A stretch of DNA of 36,204 nt from a virus: IMG/VR virus record IMGVR_UViG_3300042868_008862, positions 1 through 36,204 of that record; one strand, given 5' to 3'. Numbering within the stretch: position 1 is the first letter of the stretch; every line of letters begins with the position of its first letter. The notes under the pieces are model-generated. The model made no database searches and was not told the origin of the DNA. It worked only from the letters and a program-made list of their open reading frames with translations. This document shows, piece by piece, positions 9,701-16,990 of the stretch. A program made the position numbers and the translations under genes.

Positions 9701-12700
9701 CAAGAAGCAATACAGAAGTTTAGGAATGGTGACCCCTACCCTTTTACTGTTCCCGCTTACTTGTTTTTGAATAGTTTACCATTAGCAACACCCAAAGAAA
9801 AATATAAAAGTTGGGACTTTGGTGAAGAAAAAACATTGAGTTATATTTTTGCAAGTTTAAAAAAATATTCGGGTGTTCACAAAGTACCATACGCATGGTT
9901 ATTAAAATTAGGTTCTGTTTGGCATCGTTATAAAAAATATGTTGAAAGTACAAATAACTTTGATATATTGGATAACTCTTGGAAAAACTTTAATAGCTTA
10001 GTAAATTATGACCCAGTTACATCAGCAGCAACTAAAACATATAGTTTGACAATTAATAATGCAAACGTTGACATAGTATTAGAAGACATCAATACAATCG
10101 GTGTGGGGACTGGTACAACTACTTCCGTAATTATGAATGTTGGATTTTATCCAAAATTAATAAATGACTTTAACGTTTTTTACCAAGGTTATGAAATAAT
10201 AAAAAGTAACCAACAAATAAATGGTATTGCGAGAGTAACTGGTGGTACAATATTAACAATTTCATCGGTTAATATTGACCAAATAGTTGTTGGTAATATT
10301 TTGGGTGGAACAAGTTTTTTAGCTGGTACTACAATTTTATCACAAATAAATGGAACACCTGGTGGTGTTGGTCAATACACTATCAATTTACCACAATCAG
10401 TTAGTGACTCAAACTTTTTTATAACTAATTCTCAATCTATTGGATACTCAGATACGTTAATACAACAAGCTCTCAGTTCAGGTTTAACGATGGAATATGT
10501 TGCTGAAGCAATTATAAATGAAACAAATTCGGCAAGAAATCTTAATACAAAAATAATACCTTGGTCAGTGAGTGTTAAAACACCTGCGGGTAAATTTTGG
10601 TATCAAATACCATCAAGTGGTAGTTTGTTTAATCAAACAAAATTGGAATGTTTTAAAAAGACATCAACAAATGGAATTTCATCAGTTGTAATTCCAGTTA
10701 CTGGTAATACTGCAATTCATAATGGTGCTGTAAGGACTTTTTGGACTGCACCAAATTATGGTTATTTCGACAATAACAAACTTACCAAACCTTCATACGA
10801 TTCATATTTAAAATATATAAATCCTTCGAGCGATGACCAAGAAAACTTTAGTTTTAGTCCATTAACTCCATCGAAGATTGAGGAACTTTTATCAATTTTT
10901 CCCAAAGATGTTTTAGATGGATTTGAAACTGAGTTTTTAAAGTTTTCACGTTCTGTTTATGATATTGAAAGTGATGGGTCAACTAATATTCCTGGTGGTA
11001 TTAATGAAATACCATCTAAAGCTGCGTTTAAAAACTTCCAAGCTTTAATGAGGGATATGATGAAAATACCAGTTATAACTGGTAACACTGGAGAAGAAAT
11101 TGTCTCAAGTGTTCAAACAAATCAATTTGAAAAAATAAATTCATATCTTTCAGATTTCCTAATTTATGACATATACTTCAAGTTTGGTAATCCATCAAAC
11201 TATGATAGAAAGTTATTTTTAACTTTTTCTAACGAAGAAGTGATTGACCCCATCGTTTGGGAAAAGTATCAAATCATAACACCTAATAGTGTACCTGTAA
11301 ATGGAAACCCAACTTTGTTATTTTCAGAGGTTAATTATCCTAATGTTTGGAAGGCTTTGAGAACCTATGTGGGATTTTCAACAATACAAGATATAAGTTA
11401 TAAAAATAGTGGTTCATATATCACTGATTTCTTTGTTGATTTTAATGTTGCGTTTACGGAAGATAATGTTAAATCTTTTGCTCAAATTATCAAAATTTAC
11501 GCAACTCAGAAACTAAATCAGTTTCAAGTAAATCAAATTGAACCACCTCAGTCACCACCAACACAACCAACTCAGATTGTAGGTATAACTTATCTCAAAA
11601 ACTTATTTACAATTAACATAGAATACTATGATGGTAAATATAGAACAGTTTATAAGAACTCTGGTGGGACACCTCTATTTGAAAGTAAGTATGAAAGTAT
11701 TCCACTTTCATTGAGAGCAGCAAACAATTTTAATGTAACTGCAACAACAAATGTTTATTATTCGGCAATAACTAATCAAGTTATTGAAACTGCATATAAT
11801 TCATTATCTAATAATCCTAATGACCCGCAATATATTGTAAGACAAGAATTTGTTGAACCACAAACTTATACACCAACACCAAACACCACACAACAGAAAG
11901 GTAAAAATGCTTTTCAAACTGCTATGTCATCCTACTTGTCTCAAGTGGATAACTTTAGAGATAAGATTGTTAACAATTTGATACCAAAATTACAAAAATC
12001 TTTGGCCAATGTTAATATGACAGTTGAAGAACAGAAACCATCGAAGTTGACTGGTGAACCACAACCTAAAGTTGAATTATGGGAATCATTTAAAGCATTA
12101 AATGATAAATGGATTTCTGGTAACGATTATAAAACTAAAACATTATTTGAGGATGTTTTATTATTGGATAGGGCAAATAAAAACATTGGGGAAGAAGTAT
12201 TAATTGATATATTTTCAATAAGTGACCAAATTACAAACATAAATGCTTCGGCTAGTTTGTATTCTTACGTTACGGGTATATTACAATTAAATCATTTTGT
12301 TGTACTTACAATACCTAACTACATCAATTTTTACAATGTACAAGATGCGGTAAAAGACCCTAAACCAAGATTGGAAGATACTACAGAGTTTGCAAATACA
12401 CTTTTCGGAACATTTTTAAATGTAGATTATAGAGAATCAACAGCTAAAATGGTTTGTACTTACGCAGGTAAAGCTAGTGAACAACCTGATGTTAAAAGTG
12501 TTGACTTCAGATTTAGAAGTGATTCATTTGATTTGACTAGAGCAAGTGATAATCCCTTGGTTGAAAATCAAGTTGGTAAAAAAGATTGGGATAAATCAAA
12601 TAGAGTAGTTGGATTTAATGTTGATATCGGTCCTCAAAATCAGGGTGTATTTAAAAACTTTAGTGTTGGTCAAAATTCATCTTTAGCAACATCAGAATCA

Positions 12701-13798
12701 CTTCAGATTTTAAACCAAATGGCAAATCAAGGTGGAAACAGAGGTGGTGCAACACAAAGTGTATCCTTATATAATTTATATAAGAACAGAAGTTATACTT
12801 GTAATGTTGATATGTTGGGAAATGCTTTAATACAACCAACAATGTACTTTAATTTGAGAAATGTCCCAATGTTTAGTGGTTCATATTATATTACATCAGT
12901 ATCTCACCAAATTACTGACTCTTCTTTTGAAACTAGTTTTGAAGGTGTTAGACAACCAGTACCAAATTTACCCAAGATTGATAATTACATACAAAATCTT
13001 AGAGCTAACTTGGTGAGTAAAATTACTGAATTGATTAAACAACAAAGTACTACTACATCTGGACAAGCTAATACAAATGTAAATAGTGTTACAAATAATG
13101 TAACTAAAAACATTGGAAACGCTGCTGCAATAGAAGTACCTAAAACCACAAACGAAACTTGTAAACCAATCACAAATTATAGTAATTATTCAAATGATTC
13201 GAATCCATTGATTTTAGAAATAACTTACAAATCTTTATTTGATGAAATAAGATTACAAAGTCAAAACTTGGGTTTAAATAATCAAAAAACAAAAGAAATG
13301 ATTATTTTGATTTTTTATTGGTCGTTTGTATATTCATATGATGGTAAAGATAAGTTAAAAGTATTTGGTAACAATCCTGGGTTGATTTCAATAGACCAAT
13401 ACTGGGGTACAATTGGAAATCAAAAATATTTCTGTACTACCACAACAAATACAATACCTTACGTTGAATTCAATTCGATTACTGATTACGTTGTATTTTT
13501 AATTAACAGATGGAAAGACAGAGTACCAAGTATTTTGTCATCACAAATTATAAAGGTTATTGGTGAAACAACAACAAATACCCCAAGTATTGAAGGATTT
13601 GGAAGTTTACAAGAAGCTGGAAATTTATCAAAAGAGATTATAAAATTTTGTTATACTAATTCTTTTTCCGAGAGTCAGTCAGTTGGATTGGAAAGTTACA
13701 ACAAAATAGTCAAAAGTTCAGATTATTTTACTTATAGCAGTTTATTAGGTACGTCTTTCATTATTACTTGGACACTAATTAAAGATACCAACATATAA
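6749..13798 (+). CDS. Giant baseplate hub-like protein, with inserted beta-domain and glucosaminidase-like C-terminus
   Basis: This is a 2349-residue protein. Residues about 140-250 (EPVISIKMIDIRGKALFE, then NLPYPLFYLTLKGYLGKA) look like the first hub domain of gp27/gpD-type proteins. Residues about 1880-2065 look like the second: SYTCNVDMLGNALIQP, FNLRNVPMFSGSYYITSV and a closing F.T...GVR strand. The long middle is unlike T4 gp27 (391 residues). It includes, at about 1158-1226, a Gly/Thr-rich beta module (VTGGTILTISSV, then GGVGQYTINLPQSVS) that recurs in many phage virion proteins. After a Gln/Thr/Asn linker (about 2070-2130), residues 2160-2349 faintly resemble a glucosaminidase domain (FGNNPGL at 2206-2212, YWG at 2218-2220, DYVVFLINRW near 2247), but I see no catalytic Glu. 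The start overlaps the upstream gene by 11 bases. The hub role is inferred from these blocks and from position. Confidence 0.6.
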   Translation: MVDRPENILVDFDYNNIIVVDPNKIIDEDGRAKDRHIRMENMVYYANLECKVVPRTKLAVGVAANDAIQTVSVASLNFLQPGGEDYLNTKWTDEITGKDSLKGQGINQPIKNQFQNPNKSDDYYVRQTINTGGKPGATDTGLLGIKSISVTINTAFEPVISIKMIDIRGKALFESGDSSPYAVFFNLPYPLFYLTLKGYLGKAIRLPLMLYKFGASFNTGSGNFDVDLQFYTYKYNVMTEITMAGLLATPYMYKTNLRIQERSGVPNQSANVQDRTVTRGYQKIQEVYSEYKSKGIIPDDFPELTLMEMKDRLDIFIKNKMDTFAKENLQPLSDCESYRVNLAEYYGDVYFYAGNQSWFNRNMDTQNFIVLTDKKTRVYTFTKVIDTPDKRNTAESELIGKINDNNKKLKTNQTVGEDGKYKIGKKPEVKSAINFSISIDTFRKVVQIKDIDIAETFLQRKKKEPTPAELETFQAELELQLEFQAGSFKTKNGDIKQEKKYFFFEGDGSFTSIVQQMNTDLKRIKEDIENALTEALADLLQNKNNGIGFVPNIRNVLAVFFANGEAFLRLMDDVHTKAWNERNSDVRKKAIFDPQVAGASQDNINPGDDTNTPIYPWPQFIVATNGENGQEKYEIRYPGDQSLISRTQGYLYDKWPEIEFVEEFIKGLTERDPERKEIGPTTNEVLDIKRASINAIEFPITNQVYSNKEEVKFFYEIYERLIYLVNFSKITRANNTNSTADEISNVLAEFESGNLLDSLGVNSPFIIMKLKNLGFNAQTFPLILRQISNGGIGESWQNYIRGIFNTKYIRNQISNSSFEFIKSSDFISRATEPQLSIVDEDKLQNFIDDSTAGNKVDFTDTFPFTNLNWCKNNLANGVGVSTVNQAMDTKDVIFYNKNKKVITNFNQDTTFNQIRPITHFVFQNASEPSVTEDNLKTFLQSRTTDYKLQLITEGNVDYSNYNGNLGLANQTSSMFNTPYFTNSIQEAIQKFRNGDPYPFTVPAYLFLNSLPLATPKEKYKSWDFGEEKTLSYIFASLKKYSGVHKVPYAWLLKLGSVWHRYKKYVESTNNFDILDNSWKNFNSLVNYDPVTSAATKTYSLTINNANVDIVLEDINTIGVGTGTTTSVIMNVGFYPKLINDFNVFYQGYEIIKSNQQINGIARVTGGTILTISSVNIDQIVVGNILGGTSFLAGTTILSQINGTPGGVGQYTINLPQSVSDSNFFITNSQSIGYSDTLIQQALSSGLTMEYVAEAIINETNSARNLNTKIIPWSVSVKTPAGKFWYQIPSSGSLFNQTKLECFKKTSTNGISSVVIPVTGNTAIHNGAVRTFWTAPNYGYFDNNKLTKPSYDSYLKYINPSSDDQENFSFSPLTPSKIEELLSIFPKDVLDGFETEFLKFSRSVYDIESDGSTNIPGGINEIPSKAAFKNFQALMRDMMKIPVITGNTGEEIVSSVQTNQFEKINSYLSDFLIYDIYFKFGNPSNYDRKLFLTFSNEEVIDPIVWEKYQIITPNSVPVNGNPTLLFSEVNYPNVWKALRTYVGFSTIQDISYKNSGSYITDFFVDFNVAFTEDNVKSFAQIIKIYATQKLNQFQVNQIEPPQSPPTQPTQIVGITYLKNLFTINIEYYDGKYRTVYKNSGGTPLFESKYESIPLSLRAANNFNVTATTNVYYSAITNQVIETAYNSLSNNPNDPQYIVRQEFVEPQTYTPTPNTTQQKGKNAFQTAMSSYLSQVDNFRDKIVNNLIPKLQKSLANVNMTVEEQKPSKLTGEPQPKVELWESFKALNDKWISGNDYKTKTLFEDVLLLDRANKNIGEEVLIDIFSISDQITNINASASLYSYVTGILQLNHFVVLTIPNYINFYNVQDAVKDPKPRLEDTTEFANTLFGTFLNVDYRESTAKMVCTYAGKASEQPDVKSVDFRFRSDSFDLTRASDNPLVENQVGKKDWDKSNRVVGFNVDIGPQNQGVFKNFSVGQNSSLATSESLQILNQMANQGGNRGGATQSVSLYNLYKNRSYTCNVDMLGNALIQPTMYFNLRNVPMFSGSYYITSVSHQITDSSFETSFEGVRQPVPNLPKIDNYIQNLRANLVSKITELIKQQSTTTSGQANTNVNSVTNNVTKNIGNAAAIEVPKTTNETCKPITNYSNYSNDSNPLILEITYKSLFDEIRLQSQNLGLNNQKTKEMIILIFYWSFVYSYDGKDKLKVFGNNPGLISIDQYWGTIGNQKYFCTTTTNTIPYVEFNSITDYVVFLINRWKDRVPSILSSQIIKVIGETTTNTPSIEGFGSLQEAGNLSKEIIKFCYTNSFSESQSVGLESYNKIVKSSDYFTYSSLLGTSFIITWTLIKDTNI

Positions 13799-13827
13799 AT
13801 TTTTTTATTAAAACTTTATATTTATAT
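13793..13827. repeat. AT-only inverted repeat around a late-type box
   Basis: ATATAAAT at 13793-13800 is the exact reverse complement of ATTTATAT at 13820-13827, with a 19-base spacer. The left arm includes the stop codon of the giant hub gene and the right arm overlaps the TATTTATA box. Pure A/T arms of 8 bases could occur by chance in this composition. Confidence 0.4.
13819..13826 (+). promoter_or_regulatory. Late-promoter-like TATTTATA box
   Basis: TATTTATA lies in the 42-base gap between the giant hub gene and the 74-residue gene, 14 nt before the ATG at 13841. Spacing and sequence match the boxes at 1372 and 26674. A promoter role is inferred from this recurrence. Confidence 0.5.
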
Positions 13828-13840
13828 AAAAACTAACAAT

Positions 13841-14065
13841 ATGAGTGTAAAATTAATTTTAGATAATTACTTAGGTAAAAATACTAGAACCTCTGAAAAA
13901 GATATGGGGGATGGTACTAAACAAGTTTGTGATTTAGACACTGGTGAATGTTACACAGTGAGAATGAAAGATGGTCTTATTGAAAGAGTTGATAATACAA
14001 TGAGAACTCATAAAAAAATTCAAGTTGAAACAACAACAGGAATAAAACAACTATTAAATGGTTAA
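13841..14065 (+). CDS. Small conserved-looking protein of unknown function
   Basis: This is a 74-residue protein I cannot assign. A hydrophilic body carries GDGTKQVCDLDTGECYTVR, whose two cysteines seven residues apart (CDLDTGEC) sit in a likely beta-hairpin, followed by a basic segment and a short C-terminal helix. It has no signal peptide or membrane segment. It has its own upstream box and is followed after 2 nt by the Pro/Gly-repeat gene, so the two are probably co-transcribed. A late-expressed virion or assembly protein is plausible from position only. The ATG at 13841 is the natural start because a stop-rich gap precedes it. Confidence 0.6.
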   Translation: MSVKLILDNYLGKNTRTSEKDMGDGTKQVCDLDTGECYTVRMKDGLIERVDNTMRTHKKIQVETTTGIKQLLNG

Positions 14066-14067
14066 TA

Positions 14068-14784
14068 ATGAAAACTGACTTAAGAATTTTAGAAGAACTA
14101 AAGAGATATAATCAAATTAATAAATACATAAACGAACAAGAACTACCACCAGCACCAGGAGGAGAAGTTCCACCAGTACCTGGAGGGGAAATACCACCAG
14201 CACCAGGGGGAGAAGTTCCACCAGCAGGTGATGTTCCAGCTCCAGCTCCTGATACTGCAGCAGGAGCACCTGCACCACCAACAGCACCACTACCTGAACC
14301 AATTGACACAGAGTCCGACCCTGATGTTGAAAAATTAGGAGACGAAAAGAAAAAAGGTGATAAGGAAGAAATTGAAGTCACTGATTTAGTTAAAGGACAA
14401 AAATCTGTTGAAGAAAAACAAGATGAATATTTCGAAAGTTTATTCAACCATCTCAATGATTTGGAATCCAAATTAAATGCTATGGATGGTATATTAGATA
14501 GATTAAATTCTATTGAAACTAAAATTGAAAAATACAGAGTTAAAACACCTGAAGAAAAATTAGAACTTAGAACTTTAGATTCAGGTCCTTTTAACCAAAA
14601 ATTAAGTAAGTTTTTTGAAGACAAGGAGGAGGAAATGGAAGCGAGTGGAAAAAATGAATATGTTTTAACCACAGACGAAGTTGAAAGTTATTCACCTAAT
14701 GAAATTAAAAGAAGTTTCAGAGATTTTGGTGATACTGAGATGACTCCTGAAAATGACGTAAGTAAATTCAAAAAAATATATTAG
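14068..14784 (+). CDS. Pro/Gly-repeat and coiled-coil protein, probably virion-associated
   Basis: This 238-residue protein matches no family I know. An amphipathic N-terminal segment (MKTDLRILEELKRYNQINKY) is followed by INE at residues 21-23. Then come three 8-residue repeats of the type PPAPGGEV (residues 27-50), a further Pro/Ala-rich stretch to about residue 78, and a highly charged part. Residues about 120-160 form a likely coiled coil (FNHLNDLESKLNAMDGILD). The C-terminal half is acidic with scattered aromatic residues. A flexible Pro-rich arm joined to a coiled coil suggests a scaffold or linker role. The short N-terminal helix followed by an I-x-E site resembles proteins targeted to T4 proheads and trimmed by the prohead protease, but that is speculation. 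The gene ends before the promoter of the DNA-metabolism block. Confidence 0.6.
   Translation: MKTDLRILEELKRYNQINKYINEQELPPAPGGEVPPVPGGEIPPAPGGEVPPAGDVPAPAPDTAAGAPAPPTAPLPEPIDTESDPDVEKLGDEKKKGDKEEIEVTDLVKGQKSVEEKQDEYFESLFNHLNDLESKLNAMDGILDRLNSIETKIEKYRVKTPEEKLELRTLDSGPFNQKLSKFFEDKEEEMEASGKNEYVLTTDEVESYSPNEIKRSFRDFGDTEMTPENDVSKFKKIY
14146..14217 (+). repeat. Three tandem 24-base coding repeats (PPxPGGE[V/I])
   Basis: Units at 14146-14169, 14170-14193 and 14194-14217 encode PPAPGGEV, PPVPGGEI and PPAPGGEV. A partial fourth unit (PPAGDV) follows to 14235. The copies differ at several third positions, so they are not a very recent duplication. Copy number could vary between related phages. Confidence 0.85.
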
Positions 14785-14791
14785 AACTTAA

Positions 14792-14823
14792 TTTGACAAA
14801 CCCACGGCTGACACTTACTATTG
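14792..14823 (+). promoter_or_regulatory. Host-type (Bacteroidota -33/-7) promoter before the DNA-metabolism block
   Basis: TTTG at 14792-14795 is followed after exactly 20 bases by TACTATTG at 14816-14823. This fits the Bacteroidota vegetative promoter (-33 TTTG, about 19-21 bases, -7 TAnnTTTG) with one mismatch in the -7 element. It lies in the 76-base gap before the gp32-like gene, whose ATG is at 14861. That gap lacks the TATTTAT box seen before structural genes, which suggests host sigma-factor use for early or middle expression. A TATAAT at 14826-14831 lies just downstream. Confidence 0.55.
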
Positions 14824-14860
14824 TGTATAATATTTCTTAACAAAAAACTTTTTAAACATT

Positions 14861-15712
14861 ATGGCGACAAATCCATTAGATGCTATTTTAGCTCAGTACG
14901 AACAATCACAAAAATCAGGTAGCAATACCAACAAAATGTCTCAAGATGAGAGAATGAAGAAATACTTCGCAGCTCTTCTTAAGGACAATGAAAAACAAGG
15001 ACAAAAAAGATTAAGAATCCTTCCAACTACAGATGGAAGCTCACCTTTCAAAGAGGTGTGGTTTCACGAAATCCAAGTAGATGGTAAATGGCAAAAGTTC
15101 TATGACCCAGGTAAAAATGATAATGAGCGTTCTCCACTTACAGAAGTATATGAAGAACTTATGTCAACTGGTAGAGATGCCGACAAAGAACTTGCAAAAC
15201 AATACAAGCCTCGTAAATTTTACATTGTTAAACTTATCGACAGAGATAATGAAAACGATGGAGTTAAGTTTTGGAGATTCAAACACAACTACAAAAACGA
15301 AGGTATCTTAGATAAACTTATTCCTATCTTTAGAGCAAAAGGTGATGTAACCGATTCTCAAAAAGGTAGAGATATTATCTTAGAGATGACCAAAGCAAAA
15401 ACCCCAAAGGGTGCAACATATACAGTTATTCAAACTATTATGTATGATGACCCAGCTCCACTCCACGAAAACAAAGAAACGGCTGAAGGTTGGTTAAATG
15501 ATGAACTAACTTGGGCTGATGTTTACTCTAAAAAACCAGTAGAATACTTGGAAGCTATTGCCAAAGGTGAAACACCAAGATGGGATAGTGAAAAGGGTGG
15601 TTATGTTTATAGTAACTCAGATTCAGGTGAAGTTGTATTAGGTGGTAAATCCACACCAACTTATTTGGATGATTCAGATGATTTCGAACCAAGTGGTGAC
15701 CTTCCGTTCTAA
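14861..15712 (+). CDS. 32: gp32-like single-stranded DNA-binding protein
   Basis: This 283-residue protein (T4 gp32 has 301) would coat ssDNA during replication, recombination and repair. The core resembles the gp32 OB-fold: KRLRILPTTDGSSPFKEVWF near residues 49-68, then RKFYIVKLIDRDN and FWRFKHNYKNEGILDKLIPI. The N-terminus holds a basic/Gln segment comparable to the gp32 cooperativity domain. The last 14 residues are acidic and end in SGDLPF, like the tip of bacterial SSB (DDIPF). There is no cysteine in the whole protein, so the gp32 zinc site is absent. It is first in the DNA-metabolism block, behind a host-type promoter and ahead of a strong hairpin terminator, so it can be transcribed separately at a high level. 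Identification is supported by the core pattern and by uvsX, helicase and nuclease downstream. Confidence 0.85.
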   Translation: MATNPLDAILAQYEQSQKSGSNTNKMSQDERMKKYFAALLKDNEKQGQKRLRILPTTDGSSPFKEVWFHEIQVDGKWQKFYDPGKNDNERSPLTEVYEELMSTGRDADKELAKQYKPRKFYIVKLIDRDNENDGVKFWRFKHNYKNEGILDKLIPIFRAKGDVTDSQKGRDIILEMTKAKTPKGATYTVIQTIMYDDPAPLHENKETAEGWLNDELTWADVYSKKPVEYLEAIAKGETPRWDSEKGGYVYSNSDSGEVVLGGKSTPTYLDDSDDFEPSGDLPF

Positions 15713-15728
15713 AAATATTTTTTAACCC

Positions 15729-15759
15729 GAACCCCATTAACAAAGTGGGGTTCATTTTT
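15729..15759 (+). terminator. Rho-independent terminator after the ssDNA-binding gene
   Basis: A perfect 8-bp stem, GAACCCCA (15729-15736) with TGGGGTTC (15746-15753), encloses a 9-base loop and is followed by ATTTTTA. The G/C-rich stem stands out in this AT-rich DNA. It lies 16 bases after the stop codon and just before the small gene at 15769. It probably uncouples the abundant ssDNA-binding message from the uvsX operon. Confidence 0.85.
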
Positions 15760-15768
15760 AAATCCTAA

Positions 15769-15996
15769 ATGAAAATTCAAATTAAAATGATTGATGCTCT
15801 TGCTCTAAAATATGAGAGTGAGATAGCAGAGGCTGAGGCCACCTTATTGGTTTATTTCTCTAATCCTGTTGGAATTGGTGAACATCCACAACACTTAGAA
15901 GAAATGGATAAGTATGTTGAGAAAATGGCTAATGCTAAAGACAAGTTGGAAACACTAAAAGAATTTGTAAAATATAATTTAAACAATGGCAATTAA
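15769..15996 (+). CDS. Small helical protein coupled to uvsX, function unknown
   Basis: This is a 75-residue, mostly helical, acidic protein. The central signature SNPVGIGEHPQHLEEMDKY, followed by a coiled-coil-like helix (KMANAKDKLETLKEFV), matches my memory of small uncharacterised proteins in T4-like phages; no function is known to me. A helix-(NPVGIGEH turn)-helix hairpin is likely. Its last 11 bases overlap the start of uvsX, implying translational coupling and possibly a shared process. The ATG at 15769 follows the terminator by only a few bases, so the gene relies on read-through or a promoter I cannot see. Confidence 0.7.
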   Translation: MKIQIKMIDALALKYESEIAEAEATLLVYFSNPVGIGEHPQHLEEMDKYVEKMANAKDKLETLKEFVKYNLNNGN

Positions 15997-16990
15997 GAAA
16001 ACGGATTTCAGTAGTATTAAAAAGAAGTTCTCTACCTCAGCAAAGTACAAACAACAAAGATACTTTGACTTGGGTACTGAGTTCTTGGATGCTGTTGGAT
16101 TACCAGGTCCTGCTGTAGGTCACCTAAATATGTTTTTGGGTCACTCTGATACTGGTAAAACAACTGCTTTAGTAAAAACTGCGGTAGATGCTCAAAGAAA
16201 GGGTATTCTACCTGTGTTCATAATCACAGAACAAAAATGGAGTTTTGAACACGCAAAATTGATGGGGCTACAATGTGAAGAAGTTGTAGACGAAGAAACA
16301 GGTGAAGTTGATTGGGATGGTTTTTATATCTTTAACAATAACTTCGAATACATTGAACAAATCACAGATTATATCAACGACTTACTTGATGCACAAGAAA
16401 AAGGTGACCTTGAATATAGTTTATGTTTTATGTGGGACTCAGTTGGTTCAATTCCTTGTAAAATGACCTTTGAAGGTAAAGGTGGAAAACAACATAACGC
16501 ATCAGTTCTTGCTGATAAAATTGGTATGGGTATTAATCAAAGAATTTCAGGTTCTAGAAAAGCGGACTCAAAGTTTGAAAATACTTTGATTATCGTGAAC
16601 CAACCATGGGTTGAGTTACCAGATAACCCCTTCGGACAACCAAAGATTAAAGCTAAAGGTGGTGAAGCAATATGGTTGAACTCTTCTTTGGTATTTTTGT
16701 TTGGTAATCAAAAAGGTGCTGGTACAACCAAGATTACGGCAACTAAAGATAAAAGAAGTGTTAAGTTTGCATCAAGAACTAAAGTATCTGTATTGAAGAA
16801 CCATATTAATGGTTTGGGATATGATGATGGTAAGATAATTGTAACTCCCCACGGATTCTTATCAGGTAAAGATACAACTGAAGAAAAAGCTTCTATTGAA
16901 AAATATAAGAAAGAATACGCAGATTATTGGAAAGATTTATTAGGTTTGGAGGGAGATTTCGATTTGAAAGAAGAAAAAGAATATGAATAA
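15986..16990 (+). CDS. uvsX: UvsX/RecA-type recombinase
   Basis: This 334-residue RecA-family ATPase forms filaments on ssDNA and catalyses homologous pairing and strand exchange, which in T4-like phages also starts recombination-dependent replication. Walker A is GHSDTGKTT at residues 52-60. The likely catalytic Glu is in ITEQKWSFE (E82). Walker B is LCFMWDSVGS with D151. Further RecA-like segments include ADKIGMGINQR, TLIIVNQPWV, and AKGGEAIWLNSSLVFLFG as the mobile-loop region. The C-terminus is acidic, as in RecA and UvsX. Its length is slightly below T4 UvsX (391). The start overlaps the small upstream gene by 11 bases, and its end overlaps the methyltransferase start by 8 bases. A recognisable UvsY mediator is not present in this window. 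Confidence 0.93.
   Translation: MAIKKTDFSSIKKKFSTSAKYKQQRYFDLGTEFLDAVGLPGPAVGHLNMFLGHSDTGKTTALVKTAVDAQRKGILPVFIITEQKWSFEHAKLMGLQCEEVVDEETGEVDWDGFYIFNNNFEYIEQITDYINDLLDAQEKGDLEYSLCFMWDSVGSIPCKMTFEGKGGKQHNASVLADKIGMGINQRISGSRKADSKFENTLIIVNQPWVELPDNPFGQPKIKAKGGEAIWLNSSLVFLFGNQKGAGTTKITATKDKRSVKFASRTKVSVLKNHINGLGYDDGKIIVTPHGFLSGKDTTEEKASIEKYKKEYADYWKDLLGLEGDFDLKEEKEYE

Noticed and set aside
14112-14672. Long antisense open frame (186 codons) opposite the Pro/Gly-repeat gene
   Set aside because: It is produced by codon bias of the repeats and the acidic coiled-coil gene on the + strand; the translation is low-complexity Ser/Gly/Pro with no promoter or neighbour support.
14826-14831. TATAAT as an E. 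coli-type -10 box before the ssDNA-binding gene
   Set aside because: Upstream TTGACA at 14793-14798 is 27 bases away and the CTGACA copy at 14808-14813 is only 12 bases away, so neither fits the usual 17-base spacing; the Bacteroidota -33/-7 reading fits better.
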